A DNA stretch of 56,265 bases from an uncultured Ruminococcus sp. (GTDB lineage Bacteria > Bacillota > Clostridia > Oscillospirales > Acutalibacteraceae), in the NCBI GenBank assembly GCA_902802985.1, contig CADCOE010000064.1:1-56265 (forward strand), written 5' to 3'. Of this stretch, positions 27,245 to 35,739 are shown piece by piece (positions within the stretch are counted from its first letter, which is position 1; each line of letters starts with the position of its first letter). The notes beneath the pieces were generated by a model, which ran no database searches, had not been told where the DNA came from, and saw only the letters and a list, made by a program, of their open reading frames with translations. A program made the translations under genes and the position numbers.

Positions 27245-28197
27245 TATTCCGTGACCGCCTTTACTGCTTCGTTAACAATTTTTTGTTTTACTTCTTCCAG
27301 ACTGCCGTGAATAAAGCAGCCCGCTGCCGCACGATGTCCTCCACCGCCGAATACCGCACAAATATCAGATACATTAACATCGCCTGTACTTCTGGCGGAA
27401 ACTTTAAAGCCGCCGTTCTCTTTTTCTTTCAGAGTCAGTCCGATTTGAACGCCCTCTATCTGACGGGGAATACCGGCGATTCCGTCCGTATCACCGTCTT
27501 CTGCTCCTGAACGTTCCATCATCTCGTTGGTAATAGCGACGACGGCTATTTTGTCATCCGCAAAAAATTCCATTGACTCCAGTGCCATCCGTTCGATGTC
27601 AAGACGCTGTCGGGATTTTGTATCAAACATCAGCCGGTTGATATATGTACTGTCTGCTCCCTTGTCTATCATATCCGCCGCCATACGGTAGCTGACCGCC
27701 GAGGCATTGGAATATTTAAAGCAGCCTGTATCGGTGGTAATTCCTGTAAATATCGCATTGGCAATATCCTTATCAATTTTAATTCCCATCAGCTCAATGA
27801 CAGGGGCAATGATTTGTGTACAGGCACCGCTGGCAGCATCAACATATCCTTCTTTGGCATAGCCTGTATTGGAGCCGTGGTGATCGATACACAAATCAAT
27901 TTTATCAGCATATTGTTCCAGCTTGTCGCCCAATAATTGAGTGGCTGCCAAATCGACGGATACGATATACGACGGCTCAAAGCTCTGCACCGAGAGCTTT
28001 GAGGTAATATATTCGTATTTTGGGGGAATATCATCCGAACATACAGGCATTGCACATTTACCGAGCCTTTGCAGTGCGATGCAAAGTCCGTAAGCACAGC
28101 CGATGGCATCGCCGTCGGGAGATTTATGCATTAAAACAAAAATACGATCATTTTCAAGAAGCCGTGCGGCTATCTCATTCCGTGTCAGCGTTTTCAT
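27244..28197 (-). CDS. nrnA: DHH/DHHA1 phosphoesterase, NrnA-type nanoRNase
   Basis: Predicted to degrade 2-5 nt RNAs and/or dephosphorylate pAp or linear di-nucleotides at the end of RNA and c-di-AMP turnover. The roughly 318 residues show KSPDGDAIG, a VDLA aspartate, CIDHHGSN (the DHH motif) and the C-terminal DHHA1 GGGGHRAAAG. The ATG at 28197 (MKTLTRN) has GAGG at 9 bases and is preferred over the in-frame ATGs at 28203 and 28212. It overlaps the end of rbfA by 23 bases. Confidence 0.92.
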   Translation of the reverse strand: MKTLTRNEIAARLLENDRIFVLMHKSPDGDAIGCAYGLCIALQRLGKCAMPVCSDDIPPKYEYITSKLSVQSFEPSYIVSVDLAATQLLGDKLEQYADKIDLCIDHHGSNTGYAKEGYVDAASGACTQIIAPVIELMGIKIDKDIANAIFTGITTDTGCFKYSNASAVSYRMAADMIDKGADSTYINRLMFDTKSRQRLDIERMALESMEFFADDKIAVVAITNEMMERSGAEDGDTDGIAGIPRQIEGVQIGLTLKEKENGGFKVSARSTGDVNVSDICAVFGGGGHRAAAGCFIHGSLEEVKQKIVNEAVKAVTE

Positions 28198-28615
28198 TTT
28201 CATTATCCTCACGGTCGGGTACTAACTGAGCGTCATCGTTTCCTTCCTGCAATGTTGCCGAGGGAGGGGTACGCTTTTCAATATCATTTAAAATTCGGGA
28301 AATATTCGCACTGTATTCAATAGAATCGGTCGCTTCAAAAGCAAGGACAGGCGCATAACGCAATTTCAATCTGACTCCCAATTCGTGACGAAGAAAGCCC
28401 TGTGCATTTTTTAATGCCTTCACCGCCTGTTTTGCGGTATCCAGTCCGTTCATAGAGCTGATATATACCTTGCAGTAAGACAGATCGTGTGTCATATCAC
28501 AGCGTACTACGCTGATGATCCCGTTGTGCAGCCGAGGGTCTTTCATTTCTCTCAACAACGCTGCAATTTCTCTCTGAATATCCTCCGACATTCTGTCGGC
28601 TCTGTGATTTGCCAT
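28175..28615 (-). CDS. rbfA: Ribosome-binding factor A
   Basis: 30S maturation factor. The 146 residues contain the single KH-like domain with RMSEDIQREIAALLRE at the N-terminus, SYCKVYISSM, and the GFLRHELGVRLKLRYAPVLAF stretch (about 88-108). The C-terminus is an acidic Asn/Glu-rich tail. In most Firmicutes rbfA directly follows infB; here an unknown gene and an inverted gene intervene. Confidence 0.95.
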   Translation of the reverse strand: MANHRADRMSEDIQREIAALLREMKDPRLHNGIISVVRCDMTHDLSYCKVYISSMNGLDTAKQAVKALKNAQGFLRHELGVRLKLRYAPVLAFEATDSIEYSANISRILNDIEKRTPPSATLQEGNDDAQLVPDREDNENENADTE

Positions 28616-28629
28616 ATTCTAATCCTCCG

Positions 28630-29127
28630 TTATTCTTTTACAATCTTAATGGATTTGTAGTAATCCTCCGCATTAAGCTTTGAACCGCTCATCAACCTCC
28701 TTGCCACAAATTCGCTGATATAGGCAGTTCTTCCGTTAACGCTTACGGCTGTTCCGTTTTCAGTGTCCTCCCATTCGCCGCCAACGTTGGCGATCACAAC
28801 AAAGCCGAGATAAGCTGCTGCATTGCCTGCAATATCGCTGCCATCGTGTGAAAACAAATTTTCCTGTACAATGCCCCTGCTGAGGGCATCCAGCACTTCA
28901 TCGAACACTGCAACGGATTTTTCGCTTCCGTCAAGTACAATACCAAATGATTGGCGGGCAAAGTGAATAAAATCCAATGTATTTCCAAGCATCACCAGTT
29001 CCAGTGTGGCAAGATCGGTATTGCCTGCTTTGATCATTTTGTATTGTTTTTCGTAATATTCTTCAAGAGCAGAAACATCATCGGAATAGCTGAAGCCTCT
29101 GCCCGTACCGTCATCTAATCGTTTCAT
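28630..29127 (-). CDS. Conserved-looking protein of unknown function
   Basis: 166 residues from the ATG at 29127 (MKRLDDGTG). I do not recognise the family. It is acidic and soluble, with no signal peptide or membrane segment; an N-terminal helical region (SALEEYYEKQYKMIKAG) is followed by a mixed region. It sits 14 bases ahead of rbfA and is likely co-transcribed with it. The ribosome site is weak (AAAGG about 11 bases upstream); a GTG at 29136 is the alternative start. Confidence 0.7.
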   Translation of the reverse strand: MKRLDDGTGRGFSYSDDVSALEEYYEKQYKMIKAGNTDLATLELVMLGNTLDFIHFARQSFGIVLDGSEKSVAVFDEVLDALSRGIVQENLFSHDGSDIAGNAAAYLGFVVIANVGGEWEDTENGTAVSVNGRTAYISEFVARRLMSGSKLNAEDYYKSIKIVKE

Positions 29128-29264
29128 AAGGACCACTGCCTTTCATTATAGTATACCCTTATCATATCATATTTTCCAAAAAATTCATATACCATTTTCA
29201 ATTTTCTTATACAGGCTTATGACATTTTTACCAACAATCGTATCATGTTTTGCAATGTTTTGCG

Positions 29265-29301
29265 TTGACGGTTGACGAAGCAAGGAATAAATTGTTATAA
29301 T
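29265..29301 (+). promoter_or_regulatory. Promoter of the exported-protein gene at 29338
   Basis: TTGACG occurs twice (29265-29270 and 29272-29277). The second gives an 18-base spacer to TATAAT at 29296-29301, 36 bases before the start codon. Confidence 0.65.
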
Positions 29302-29337
29302 TGAGCAAAAGGATATTTTTAACGAGAAGGAGTATCG

Positions 29338-30369
29338 ATGATGGCAAACAAATTATCCATAACCATTCTATCCGTCATTTCCTGTTTGGTACTGTTTTTT
29401 ACCGTCATTTTTACGGCGGCTACGTGTGAAGGAGGCACCATCGTCCCACAAGCCGATCCGGATGATTTGAACTACTTTTATGGCACGGCAGGCTGTATGT
29501 ATCTGATGGATAAAAACGGTATCACAGTTGACAGCGATTTAAAGAAAAAGGTCAAAGCGGACGCACAAAGCTGGCTGCAGGTATATCATTATAAAACGCT
29601 CGGTTCCTCTCAGTTGGCAAAGCTGATCTGTGTAGACCGGTATTTTTCGCTGGGCTATACCGACACGATGATAGACGAGCTGAACAGACGCTATAATAGT
29701 GAACGAAAGCTTTTTATGGAAGAAGTCAATATGGATTACGGCGATAATCCCAGTGAAGATGATAGGATCGCCTATGATATGCGGACGACCGACAGTGTAT
29801 GTTCCATTTTGGAGGATATGAACATCAAAAACACCGCTCACGATCTGCCGCAGGTGCTTGCCGACGCTTTTAATGCCCACGTCAACAAGTACAATATCAA
29901 TCAAACAATGGGCAACACCTGGACTATTTCCAACTCTATTGAAAATACATTTTATTATTTTCTGAACAAAGGCACCATAGAAAGGATCAACTATGCCCCT
30001 GTATGGAACGAACTGAGCCGTCACTATACCAAAGATCTTTTTGAAAGCAATAAAGAGTCCAGCAGTTTTCAGCAGTTTTCAGCAGAAAATCTTCCTGCGG
30101 TTTATACCGACAGTCAGGTCGTCCACGAATTAGGGGCTTCCTTTCAGCTGACCTATACCTCTCAAAATTATTATCAGCTGCTCAACACCGAAGAAGCCTT
30201 TGGGGTATCGAACGAAAAAACCTTTACTTACTATCTTTATTCTTATCTCAATCAAGACCCCGATCTTGGTCTGGCTGCCAACTACTACTTTGCTACCCAT
30301 ATTAATGAATGGCTGTCCAAAAACTACCGTTCTGTCAAGGGCGTTGATCATTCACAAGCAATGGACTAA
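29338..30369 (+). CDS. Membrane-anchored or exported protein of unknown function
   Basis: 343 residues. A single N-terminal hydrophobic segment (about 7-28, LSITILSVISCLVLFFTVIF) acts as signal anchor or signal peptide; the rest is hydrophilic and helix-rich and probably extracellular. I do not recognise a domain. AAGGAG precedes two adjacent ATGs (29338 and 29341). It has its own promoter and terminator and runs opposite to the translation genes on both sides, which it splits into two units. A transferred gene is possible, but base use is not obviously different. Confidence 0.75.
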   Translation: MMANKLSITILSVISCLVLFFTVIFTAATCEGGTIVPQADPDDLNYFYGTAGCMYLMDKNGITVDSDLKKKVKADAQSWLQVYHYKTLGSSQLAKLICVDRYFSLGYTDTMIDELNRRYNSERKLFMEEVNMDYGDNPSEDDRIAYDMRTTDSVCSILEDMNIKNTAHDLPQVLADAFNAHVNKYNINQTMGNTWTISNSIENTFYYFLNKGTIERINYAPVWNELSRHYTKDLFESNKESSSFQQFSAENLPAVYTDSQVVHELGASFQLTYTSQNYYQLLNTEEAFGVSNEKTFTYYLYSYLNQDPDLGLAANYYFATHINEWLSKNYRSVKGVDHSQAMD

Positions 30370-30407
30370 CGCCAATCGACGTTCACTAATCCCACCCAAA
30401 GCAAAAT

Positions 30408-30455
30408 AAAAAAGCCCTGCACAGGTCTGAACAGACTTGCTGTCAGGGCTTTTTT
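30408..30455 (+). terminator. Terminator after the exported-protein gene, probably bidirectional
   Basis: AAAAAAGCCCTG (30408-30419) pairs with CAGGGCTTTTTT (30444-30455); T-runs flank the stem on both strands. It can end the plus-strand gene and back up infB termination. Confidence 0.85.
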
Positions 30456-30503
30456 GCGTGAAACGCAGGTGAAAAATAAGCAAACAATCAACAGAAAGAC
30501 ACA

Positions 30504-30535
30504 GAAAGCCGGCAGCTGTTCCGCCGCCGGCTTTC
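30504..30535 (-). terminator. Hairpin 23 bases past infB, probable terminator
   Basis: GAAAGCCGGC (30504-30513) pairs perfectly with GCCGGCTTTC (30526-30535). The minus-strand sequence after it (TGTGTCTTTC) is only moderately T-rich. Confidence 0.6.
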
Positions 30536-30557
30536 AATGAATGGGAATGATCAAATT

Positions 30558-32984
30558 TTATTCCTGCACCTGCTCCATCTGATAGATCTCGAAGATGTCG
30601 CCTTCCTTGATGTCGCTGAACTTTTCCAGTGTAATACCGCACTCAAAGCCCTGTGCCACCTCTTTGACAGAGTCTTTGAAACGCTGGAGAGAGGCAATAT
30701 TATCATCGGCAATGATAATACCGTCACGTACGACTCTCACCTGTGCCCCTCTTACGACCTTACCGGTCAGCACATAGGAACCTGATACCAGACCGACATT
30801 GGTGATTTTGTAAGTCTGACGCACTTCTACTCGTCCAAGCTGTGTTTCCTTGAACTTTGGCGCCAACATACCCTTCATAGCGGACTCGATTTCCTCAATG
30901 CAATCATAAATAATTCTGTACAGTCTGAGATCAACACCGTCACGCTTAGCGTTTTCCTCGGCAACAGGGTCAGGACGAACGTTAAATCCTACGATAATCG
31001 CATTGGATGCGGCTGCCAGCATCACGTCAGACTCTCTGACGGCGCCTACACCGCTATGGATCACATTCACTCTGATTTCTTCGTTAGTCAGCTTTTCGAG
31101 GGCCTGCTTGACTGCTTCTACCGAACCCTGTACATCAGCCTTAACGATAATTTTGAGTTCCTTCATATCTTCCAGACGCATCTGATCGAACAGATTATCC
31201 AAAGTAACCTTTGTTCTGGAATTAAAGCGTTCTTCTTTTTCCTGTGTTCTTCTCTGTTCAACCAGCTCTCTTGCCAGACGTTCATCAGATACGGCATTGA
31301 AAATATCGCCGCCCGACGGAACACTGTCAAGTCCGGTAATTTCTACCGGTACAGAAGGACCTGCTGTTTTTACCTTGGCGCCCTTATCGTTTGACATAGC
31401 ACGTACACGGCCTACACTGGTACCTGCCACAATAATATCGCCCACCTTGAGTGTACCGTTCTGTACAAGAACCGTTGCGATAGGGCCTCTGCCCTTATCC
31501 AGTCTTGCTTCGATCACAGTACCCTTAGCGGCTCTGTCGGGATTGGCTTTCAGTTCCTTCATATCAGCCACCAGCAGCACCATTTCCAAAAGTTCGTCAA
31601 TACCCTCTTTGGTATGTGCCGATACCGGCATAACAGGGGTATCGCCGCCCCATTCTTCAGGTACGATCTCATATTCAGTCAGCTGCTGCTTCACGTTTTC
31701 AATATCAGCGCCGGGCTTATCCATCTTGTTAACAGCAACAATAATAGAAACACCTGCTGCTTTTGCGTGGTTGATCGCTTCGATCGTCTGCGGCATAATA
31801 CCATCATCCGCAGCCACGACAAGAATGGCAATATCAGTAACCTGTGCTCCTCTGGCACGCATCGTTGTAAATGCTTCGTGACCGGGGGTATCCAGAAAAG
31901 TGATTTCATTGTCGTTGATTTTAACACGATACGCACCGATATGCTGTGTAATACCGCCCGCTTCGGTAGAGGTAACGTGAGCGTGACGAACCGCATCGAG
32001 CAATGAAGTTTTACCATGGTCAACATGACCCATTACTACCACAACAGGCGCTCTGGAAACGAGATTTTCGTCATCGTCATCACTGTCGTCAATAATTTTT
32101 TCTTCAATCGTTTCAATGACTTCTTTTTCTACTTTTGCGTGGAACTCCATTGCCGCAAGAGAAGCGGTATCAAAATCAATGGTATCATTCACCGTTGCCA
32201 TCACACCCAGCAGCATCAGCTTTTTGATGACCTCAGCAGCCGTTGCCTTGAGTCGGAGCGCCAGCTCGCCTACGGTGATTTCATCGGGAATTTGAACAGT
32301 AATCGGTTTTGCCTTTCTGTCTTTTTCAATACGGCGAAGTCTTTCCTGTTCTGTTTCCTTGCGTGAATTTCTGGGCTTTCCTCTTTGCTGTGAACGCTGG
32401 TTAATTTTCTGTTTTTGAACCGTATTGTCGGTACGGATTTTTTCATTGGCAAGGCGGTCATACTTTTCATTGTAACGTTCAATATCAACGTGTGACTGAC
32501 GAGTATTGATCACTCTGTTTCTGCTTTCACCGATGGTCTGTTCCTGCTGTACCACCACATTATTGTCATTTTTAGACTTAGCGGCAGACTGCGCTTTTTT
32601 AGCAGGCTGTTTGTTATCGGTTTGTTTGGGCTGTGGTTTTTTGCTGCTGCGAGGCTGTTTTTCCTCGGTTCTTTTTGCCTCCGATTTTTTAGGATGTGCA
32701 TTTTCTGCTCTGGCAGTTTTTTCCTGCCTATCGGGTTTATTAGGTTTATCTGATTTTTCAGATGGAACAGCTTCATCGGCAGCATTGGCTGACGCAAAGT
32801 ATTCGTTAAAATCAGGTACACTGTTTGCCTGTGTAAAATGCTCAAAAATTATGTTCAGTTCATCTTCGTTAAGTATTCCGGCAGGCTTTTTGGTAACGTT
32901 CAGATGCTGTTTAAGCACCTCGGCGATGTCCTTGTTGGATACATTCAGGTTTTTGGCAACCTCACTCAATCTTATCTTTATCAT
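30558..32984 (-). CDS. infB: Translation initiation factor IF-2
   Basis: GTPase that places initiator tRNA on the 30S subunit. 808 residues: an N-terminal helical domain ([19 protein letters not shown]), a long Lys/Gln-rich low-complexity linker (about 70-220), a second IF2_N region, then the G domain with [16 protein letters not shown] and NKMDKPG, followed by domains II, III and IV. It is the last gene of the rimP cluster, 19 bases past ylxQ. Confidence 0.98.
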   Translation of the reverse strand: MIKIRLSEVAKNLNVSNKDIAEVLKQHLNVTKKPAGILNEDELNIIFEHFTQANSVPDFNEYFASANAADEAVPSEKSDKPNKPDRQEKTARAENAHPKKSEAKRTEEKQPRSSKKPQPKQTDNKQPAKKAQSAAKSKNDNNVVVQQEQTIGESRNRVINTRQSHVDIERYNEKYDRLANEKIRTDNTVQKQKINQRSQQRGKPRNSRKETEQERLRRIEKDRKAKPITVQIPDEITVGELALRLKATAAEVIKKLMLLGVMATVNDTIDFDTASLAAMEFHAKVEKEVIETIEEKIIDDSDDDDENLVSRAPVVVVMGHVDHGKTSLLDAVRHAHVTSTEAGGITQHIGAYRVKINDNEITFLDTPGHEAFTTMRARGAQVTDIAILVVAADDGIMPQTIEAINHAKAAGVSIIVAVNKMDKPGADIENVKQQLTEYEIVPEEWGGDTPVMPVSAHTKEGIDELLEMVLLVADMKELKANPDRAAKGTVIEARLDKGRGPIATVLVQNGTLKVGDIIVAGTSVGRVRAMSNDKGAKVKTAGPSVPVEITGLDSVPSGGDIFNAVSDERLARELVEQRRTQEKEERFNSRTKVTLDNLFDQMRLEDMKELKIIVKADVQGSVEAVKQALEKLTNEEIRVNVIHSGVGAVRESDVMLAAASNAIIVGFNVRPDPVAEENAKRDGVDLRLYRIIYDCIEEIESAMKGMLAPKFKETQLGRVEVRQTYKITNVGLVSGSYVLTGKVVRGAQVRVVRDGIIIADDNIASLQRFKDSVKEVAQGFECGITLEKFSDIKEGDIFEIYQMEQVQE

Positions 32985-33003
32985 ACAATACCTTCCTCCT
33001 GTC

Positions 33004-33306
33004 TTATTCGGTACAAAGCGTTACAAGCTTCTTTGCAAATCCCTCATCGTTAACAGATATGATCCCAGTCATTTTACCGACGGAACCTCCTAACTGTTCC
33101 ATCGTTCTGTCCAAAACGATGGTCTGAGTACGGGTTTGTTCTGCGGTATGTTTCATATTTCTGGCAGTACGCTCCGACAAATCGCTTGCCAGCAGCAGCA
33201 GCTTCGATTTACCGCCCTGCATCGCCTCTGTTGCCGCATCGCAGCCGAGAGATAATCTACCTGCCCGCCTTGCAATGCCAAGAAACGATAACAGCTTATC
33301 ATTCAT
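33004..33306 (-). CDS. ylxQ: L7Ae/L30e-family ribosome-associated protein YlxQ
   Basis: 100 residues from [16 protein letters not shown], the typical YlxQ start. The L7Ae-type core shows [12 protein letters not shown] and [16 protein letters not shown] binding is expected from the fold. It lies between ylxR and infB, the conserved position in Firmicutes. An upstream in-frame GTG at 33318 lacks room for a ribosome site. Confidence 0.88.
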   Translation of the reverse strand: MNDKLLSFLGIARRAGRLSLGCDAATEAMQGGKSKLLLLASDLSERTARNMKHTAEQTRTQTIVLDRTMEQLGGSVGKMTGIISVNDEGFAKKLVTLCTE

Positions 33307-33407
33307 TTTTCCAATCACCCTTTCTCAGACGCTGTCATTGATCTTTCCGGTGCAGCAGCGCTCCGGATCATACTCCTTTGCACCCCCACACCGGCAGTTG
33401 GTTTCTG

Positions 33408-33704
33408 TTATGGCCGAAGCTCCTGCTCCAGCCTCTCATATACTTCATCGGGAATTTTGCAGGAAAACGCCCGCTCAAATCTTCTTGCTTTTCGGGCTGC
33501 TTTGAGACAGTCGGGATTATTGCATACATAAGCACCCCTTCCGGGCTTTTTACCGGTAAGGTCAACGGATATTTCTCCTTTTTGAATGACACTGCCGTTT
33601 TCATCGGTAACATCGGGTGCCTTGACCACTCTCACAAGCTCTCTTTTTTCCTTCATTTCCGCACAGCCCGTACATTTTCTCATCGGTACTTTTTTAGGGC
33701 GCAT
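33408..33704 (-). CDS. ylxR: YlxR-family RNA-binding protein
   Basis: 98 residues from the ATG at 33704, with GGAAGGAG upstream. The hallmarks are VPMRKCTGCAEMKEKRELVRVV (about 6-27) and the GRGAYVCNNPDCLKAARK segment (about 55-72). It lies between nusA and ylxQ as usual. Family members are reported as RNA-binding or nucleoid-associated; the exact role here is unknown. The longer frame to 33746 is rejected. Confidence 0.9.
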   Translation of the reverse strand: MRPKKVPMRKCTGCAEMKEKRELVRVVKAPDVTDENGSVIQKGEISVDLTGKKPGRGAYVCNNPDCLKAARKARRFERAFSCKIPDEVYERLEQELRP

Positions 33705-33762
33705 GATATGGCTCCTTCCCTTGATATTTTTATGGTCAGCCCTCACAGTTTATGTGTACAGG

Positions 33763-35010
33763 TTATTCCTGTTCATCCACAACAGGCGCCTCTGCTTCAA
33801 CAGTTTCCTCTGTTTCTGCCGCCGCATCAGCAACGGTTTCCTCTGTGATCAGCTCCGGTTCCTGTTCGTCATCCAAACCGTCACCGATATAAGCAGGAGC
33901 TTCCTCTTCTTCTTCTTCCTTTTCATCTTCTCCAAAGAACCCGCTTTCGGGACGAATATCTATCTTCCATCCGGTCAATTTAGCGGCAAGACGAACATTT
34001 TGTCCCTTATTGCCGATTGCCAATGAAAGCTGGCTGTCGGGAACGGTTGCCTTGCATACTTTCTCGGCGGTAGGATCGATTTCCACTTTAAGCACCTCTG
34101 CCGGAGAAAGTGCCGCTGTAATAAACTGAACCGGATCTTCACTGTATTCTACAATATCTATTTTTTCTCCGTTCAATTCTTCCACAATGGTACCGACTCT
34201 CTGTCCTCTGGGGCCGATGCAGGCGCCCACTGCGTCAACGTTTTCATCACGGCTGTATACAGCAAGCTTGGTTCTGGAGCCGGCCTCTCTTGAAATAGAC
34301 TTGATTTCTACTACGCCGTCAAAAATTTCCGGCACCTCCGACTCAAACAATCTTTTCACAAGGTCGGGATGTGTTCTGGAAATGATCGCTTTGGGACCTT
34401 TTTCGTTGGATTTCACGCCCACCACATAAACCTTGATGGAGTCACCCTCCTTGATCACTTCACCGTTGACCTGCTCATTTTTGGGAAGGATAGCGATTGC
34501 TTTGCCCAATCGGAGAGTAGCGTTACCTGTTTTGGCATCGACCTGTTCCACCTGTGCTGTAACGATTTCCTGCAGCTTGCTCTGATACTCTGCAAGAGCC
34601 TGTCCCTTTTCGCCGTCACGAATACCCTGACGGATAATATTTCTTGCTGTCTGCACAGCAATTCTGCCGAAGTCCTTGGGGTCAAGCTTGATGCCCACTC
34701 TGTCCTCTAAACGAGCTGCGGCATTGATTTTTCTGGCATCATCAATATGAATTTCACGGTTGCTGTCGAATACCTCCTCCACAACCTCCTTATTGAGATA
34801 CACTTCAAAAATACCCGTATCGGGTTCCATTTTGATCAGTACATCTTCATTGCCGCCGTAAGTATTCTTGCAGGCAGTAACGATTGCCTTCTGAATTTGT
34901 GTCAGCATAAAATCAACAGGGATCCCTCTTTCCTTTTCGATCAGCGACAAAGCCTCAAAAAGCTCTGTATTTCTGTTATCGGGCTGTTGTTTCTCAGATT
35001 TCCTTCTCAT
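33763..35010 (-). CDS. nusA: Transcription termination/antitermination factor NusA
   Basis: Modulates pausing, termination and antitermination. 415 residues: an N-terminal RNA-polymerase-binding domain, an S1 domain (about 140-210), and two KH domains with GACIGPRGQRV and LAIGNKGQNVRLAAKLTGWKI. A Glu-rich acidic tail follows (about 365-415) in place of the acidic repeats of proteobacterial NusA. It starts 18 bases after rimP. Confidence 0.97.
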   Translation of the reverse strand: MRRKSEKQQPDNRNTELFEALSLIEKERGIPVDFMLTQIQKAIVTACKNTYGGNEDVLIKMEPDTGIFEVYLNKEVVEEVFDSNREIHIDDARKINAAARLEDRVGIKLDPKDFGRIAVQTARNIIRQGIRDGEKGQALAEYQSKLQEIVTAQVEQVDAKTGNATLRLGKAIAILPKNEQVNGEVIKEGDSIKVYVVGVKSNEKGPKAIISRTHPDLVKRLFESEVPEIFDGVVEIKSISREAGSRTKLAVYSRDENVDAVGACIGPRGQRVGTIVEELNGEKIDIVEYSEDPVQFITAALSPAEVLKVEIDPTAEKVCKATVPDSQLSLAIGNKGQNVRLAAKLTGWKIDIRPESGFFGEDEKEEEEEEAPAYIGDGLDDEQEPELITEETVADAAAETEETVEAEAPVVDEQE

Positions 35011-35028
35011 TGGTTTATCCTCCGTTTA

Positions 35029-35508
35029 TCAAATGTTAAAGTCATCCAGTTTAATATATACTGTATCCTTTTTCTTAATATCCTTTTGTTCTCCATTTTC
35101 AAGACTAACGCTGACAGTTTCTTTATCGTGAGCGGTAAGTGTTCCTTTGTACTCACGCTCGCCGCTGTCATCGGGACGTATGAGCCTGATCATCACAGGA
35201 GCACCCAGAAATGCATCAAAATGCTCCTCCTTAACGAGTTCACGCTCTATGCCGGGTGATGAAACCTCAAGACAATAGCTGCCGTCTATGGGATCAAGAT
35301 CATCCAGCGGCTGATCCAATGCTCTTGTCACGTTTTCGCAGTCCTCAATCGTGACGCCGTCAGGTTTGTCAATCAATATCCTGAGATACCACGACGCTCC
35401 TTCCTTGACAAAACGCACATCCCATAAAGACAGTCCCAGACCCTCCACAATCGGCTGTGCCAGTTTTGTTACGGCATCGACCGTATTGATACGTTTCTTT
35501 TCAGCCAT
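35029..35508 (-). CDS. rimP: Ribosome maturation factor RimP
   Basis: 30S maturation factor. 159 residues with the family blocks LWDVRFVKEGASWYLRILID, GVTIEDCENVTRALD and YCLEVSSPGIERELV, then a C-terminal SH3-like domain. It is the first gene of the rimP-nusA-ylxR-ylxQ-infB cluster, with a clear promoter and a structured leader. Confidence 0.95.
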   Translation of the reverse strand: MAEKKRINTVDAVTKLAQPIVEGLGLSLWDVRFVKEGASWYLRILIDKPDGVTIEDCENVTRALDQPLDDLDPIDGSYCLEVSSPGIERELVKEEHFDAFLGAPVMIRLIRPDDSGEREYKGTLTAHDKETVSVSLENGEQKDIKKKDTVYIKLDDFNI

Positions 35509-35555
35509 ATAAAATCTCCATTCCCATTCAAAGTTATTTTATGATTTTGGTACGA

Positions 35556-35619
35556 GGGACTTCTGCCGTAAGGGATTAGTCCCCATTAACGATAAAAGAG
35601 CGGGTCGCCCCACTCTTTT
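35556..35619 (-). promoter_or_regulatory. Structured 5' leader of the rimP-nusA operon, two hairpins
   Basis: Between the promoter (35645-35673) and the rimP start lie AAAAGAG...CTCTTTT (35594-35619, with a GGG/CCC inner stem) and GGGACT...AGTCCC (35556-35583). The first has a short T-run and could attenuate. Control of this operon through NusA is plausible but not shown. Confidence 0.45.
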
Positions 35620-35644
35620 AGTCAACATCATATTACCTTAGTAT

Positions 35645-35673
35645 ATTTTACCACACATCGTTACAATATGCAA
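35645..35673 (-). promoter_or_regulatory. SigA promoter of rimP-nusA-ylxR-ylxQ-infB
   Basis: Minus strand TTGCAT (35673-35668), 17-base spacer, TAAAAT (35650-35645), located after the rmuC stop. Confidence 0.75.
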
Positions 35674-35739
35674 GATGTTTTTTTGAATTTTAGCGCAAAT
35701 CAATTTAGTAAAAGAAACGGAGCTGTCATAGCGCCAGGA

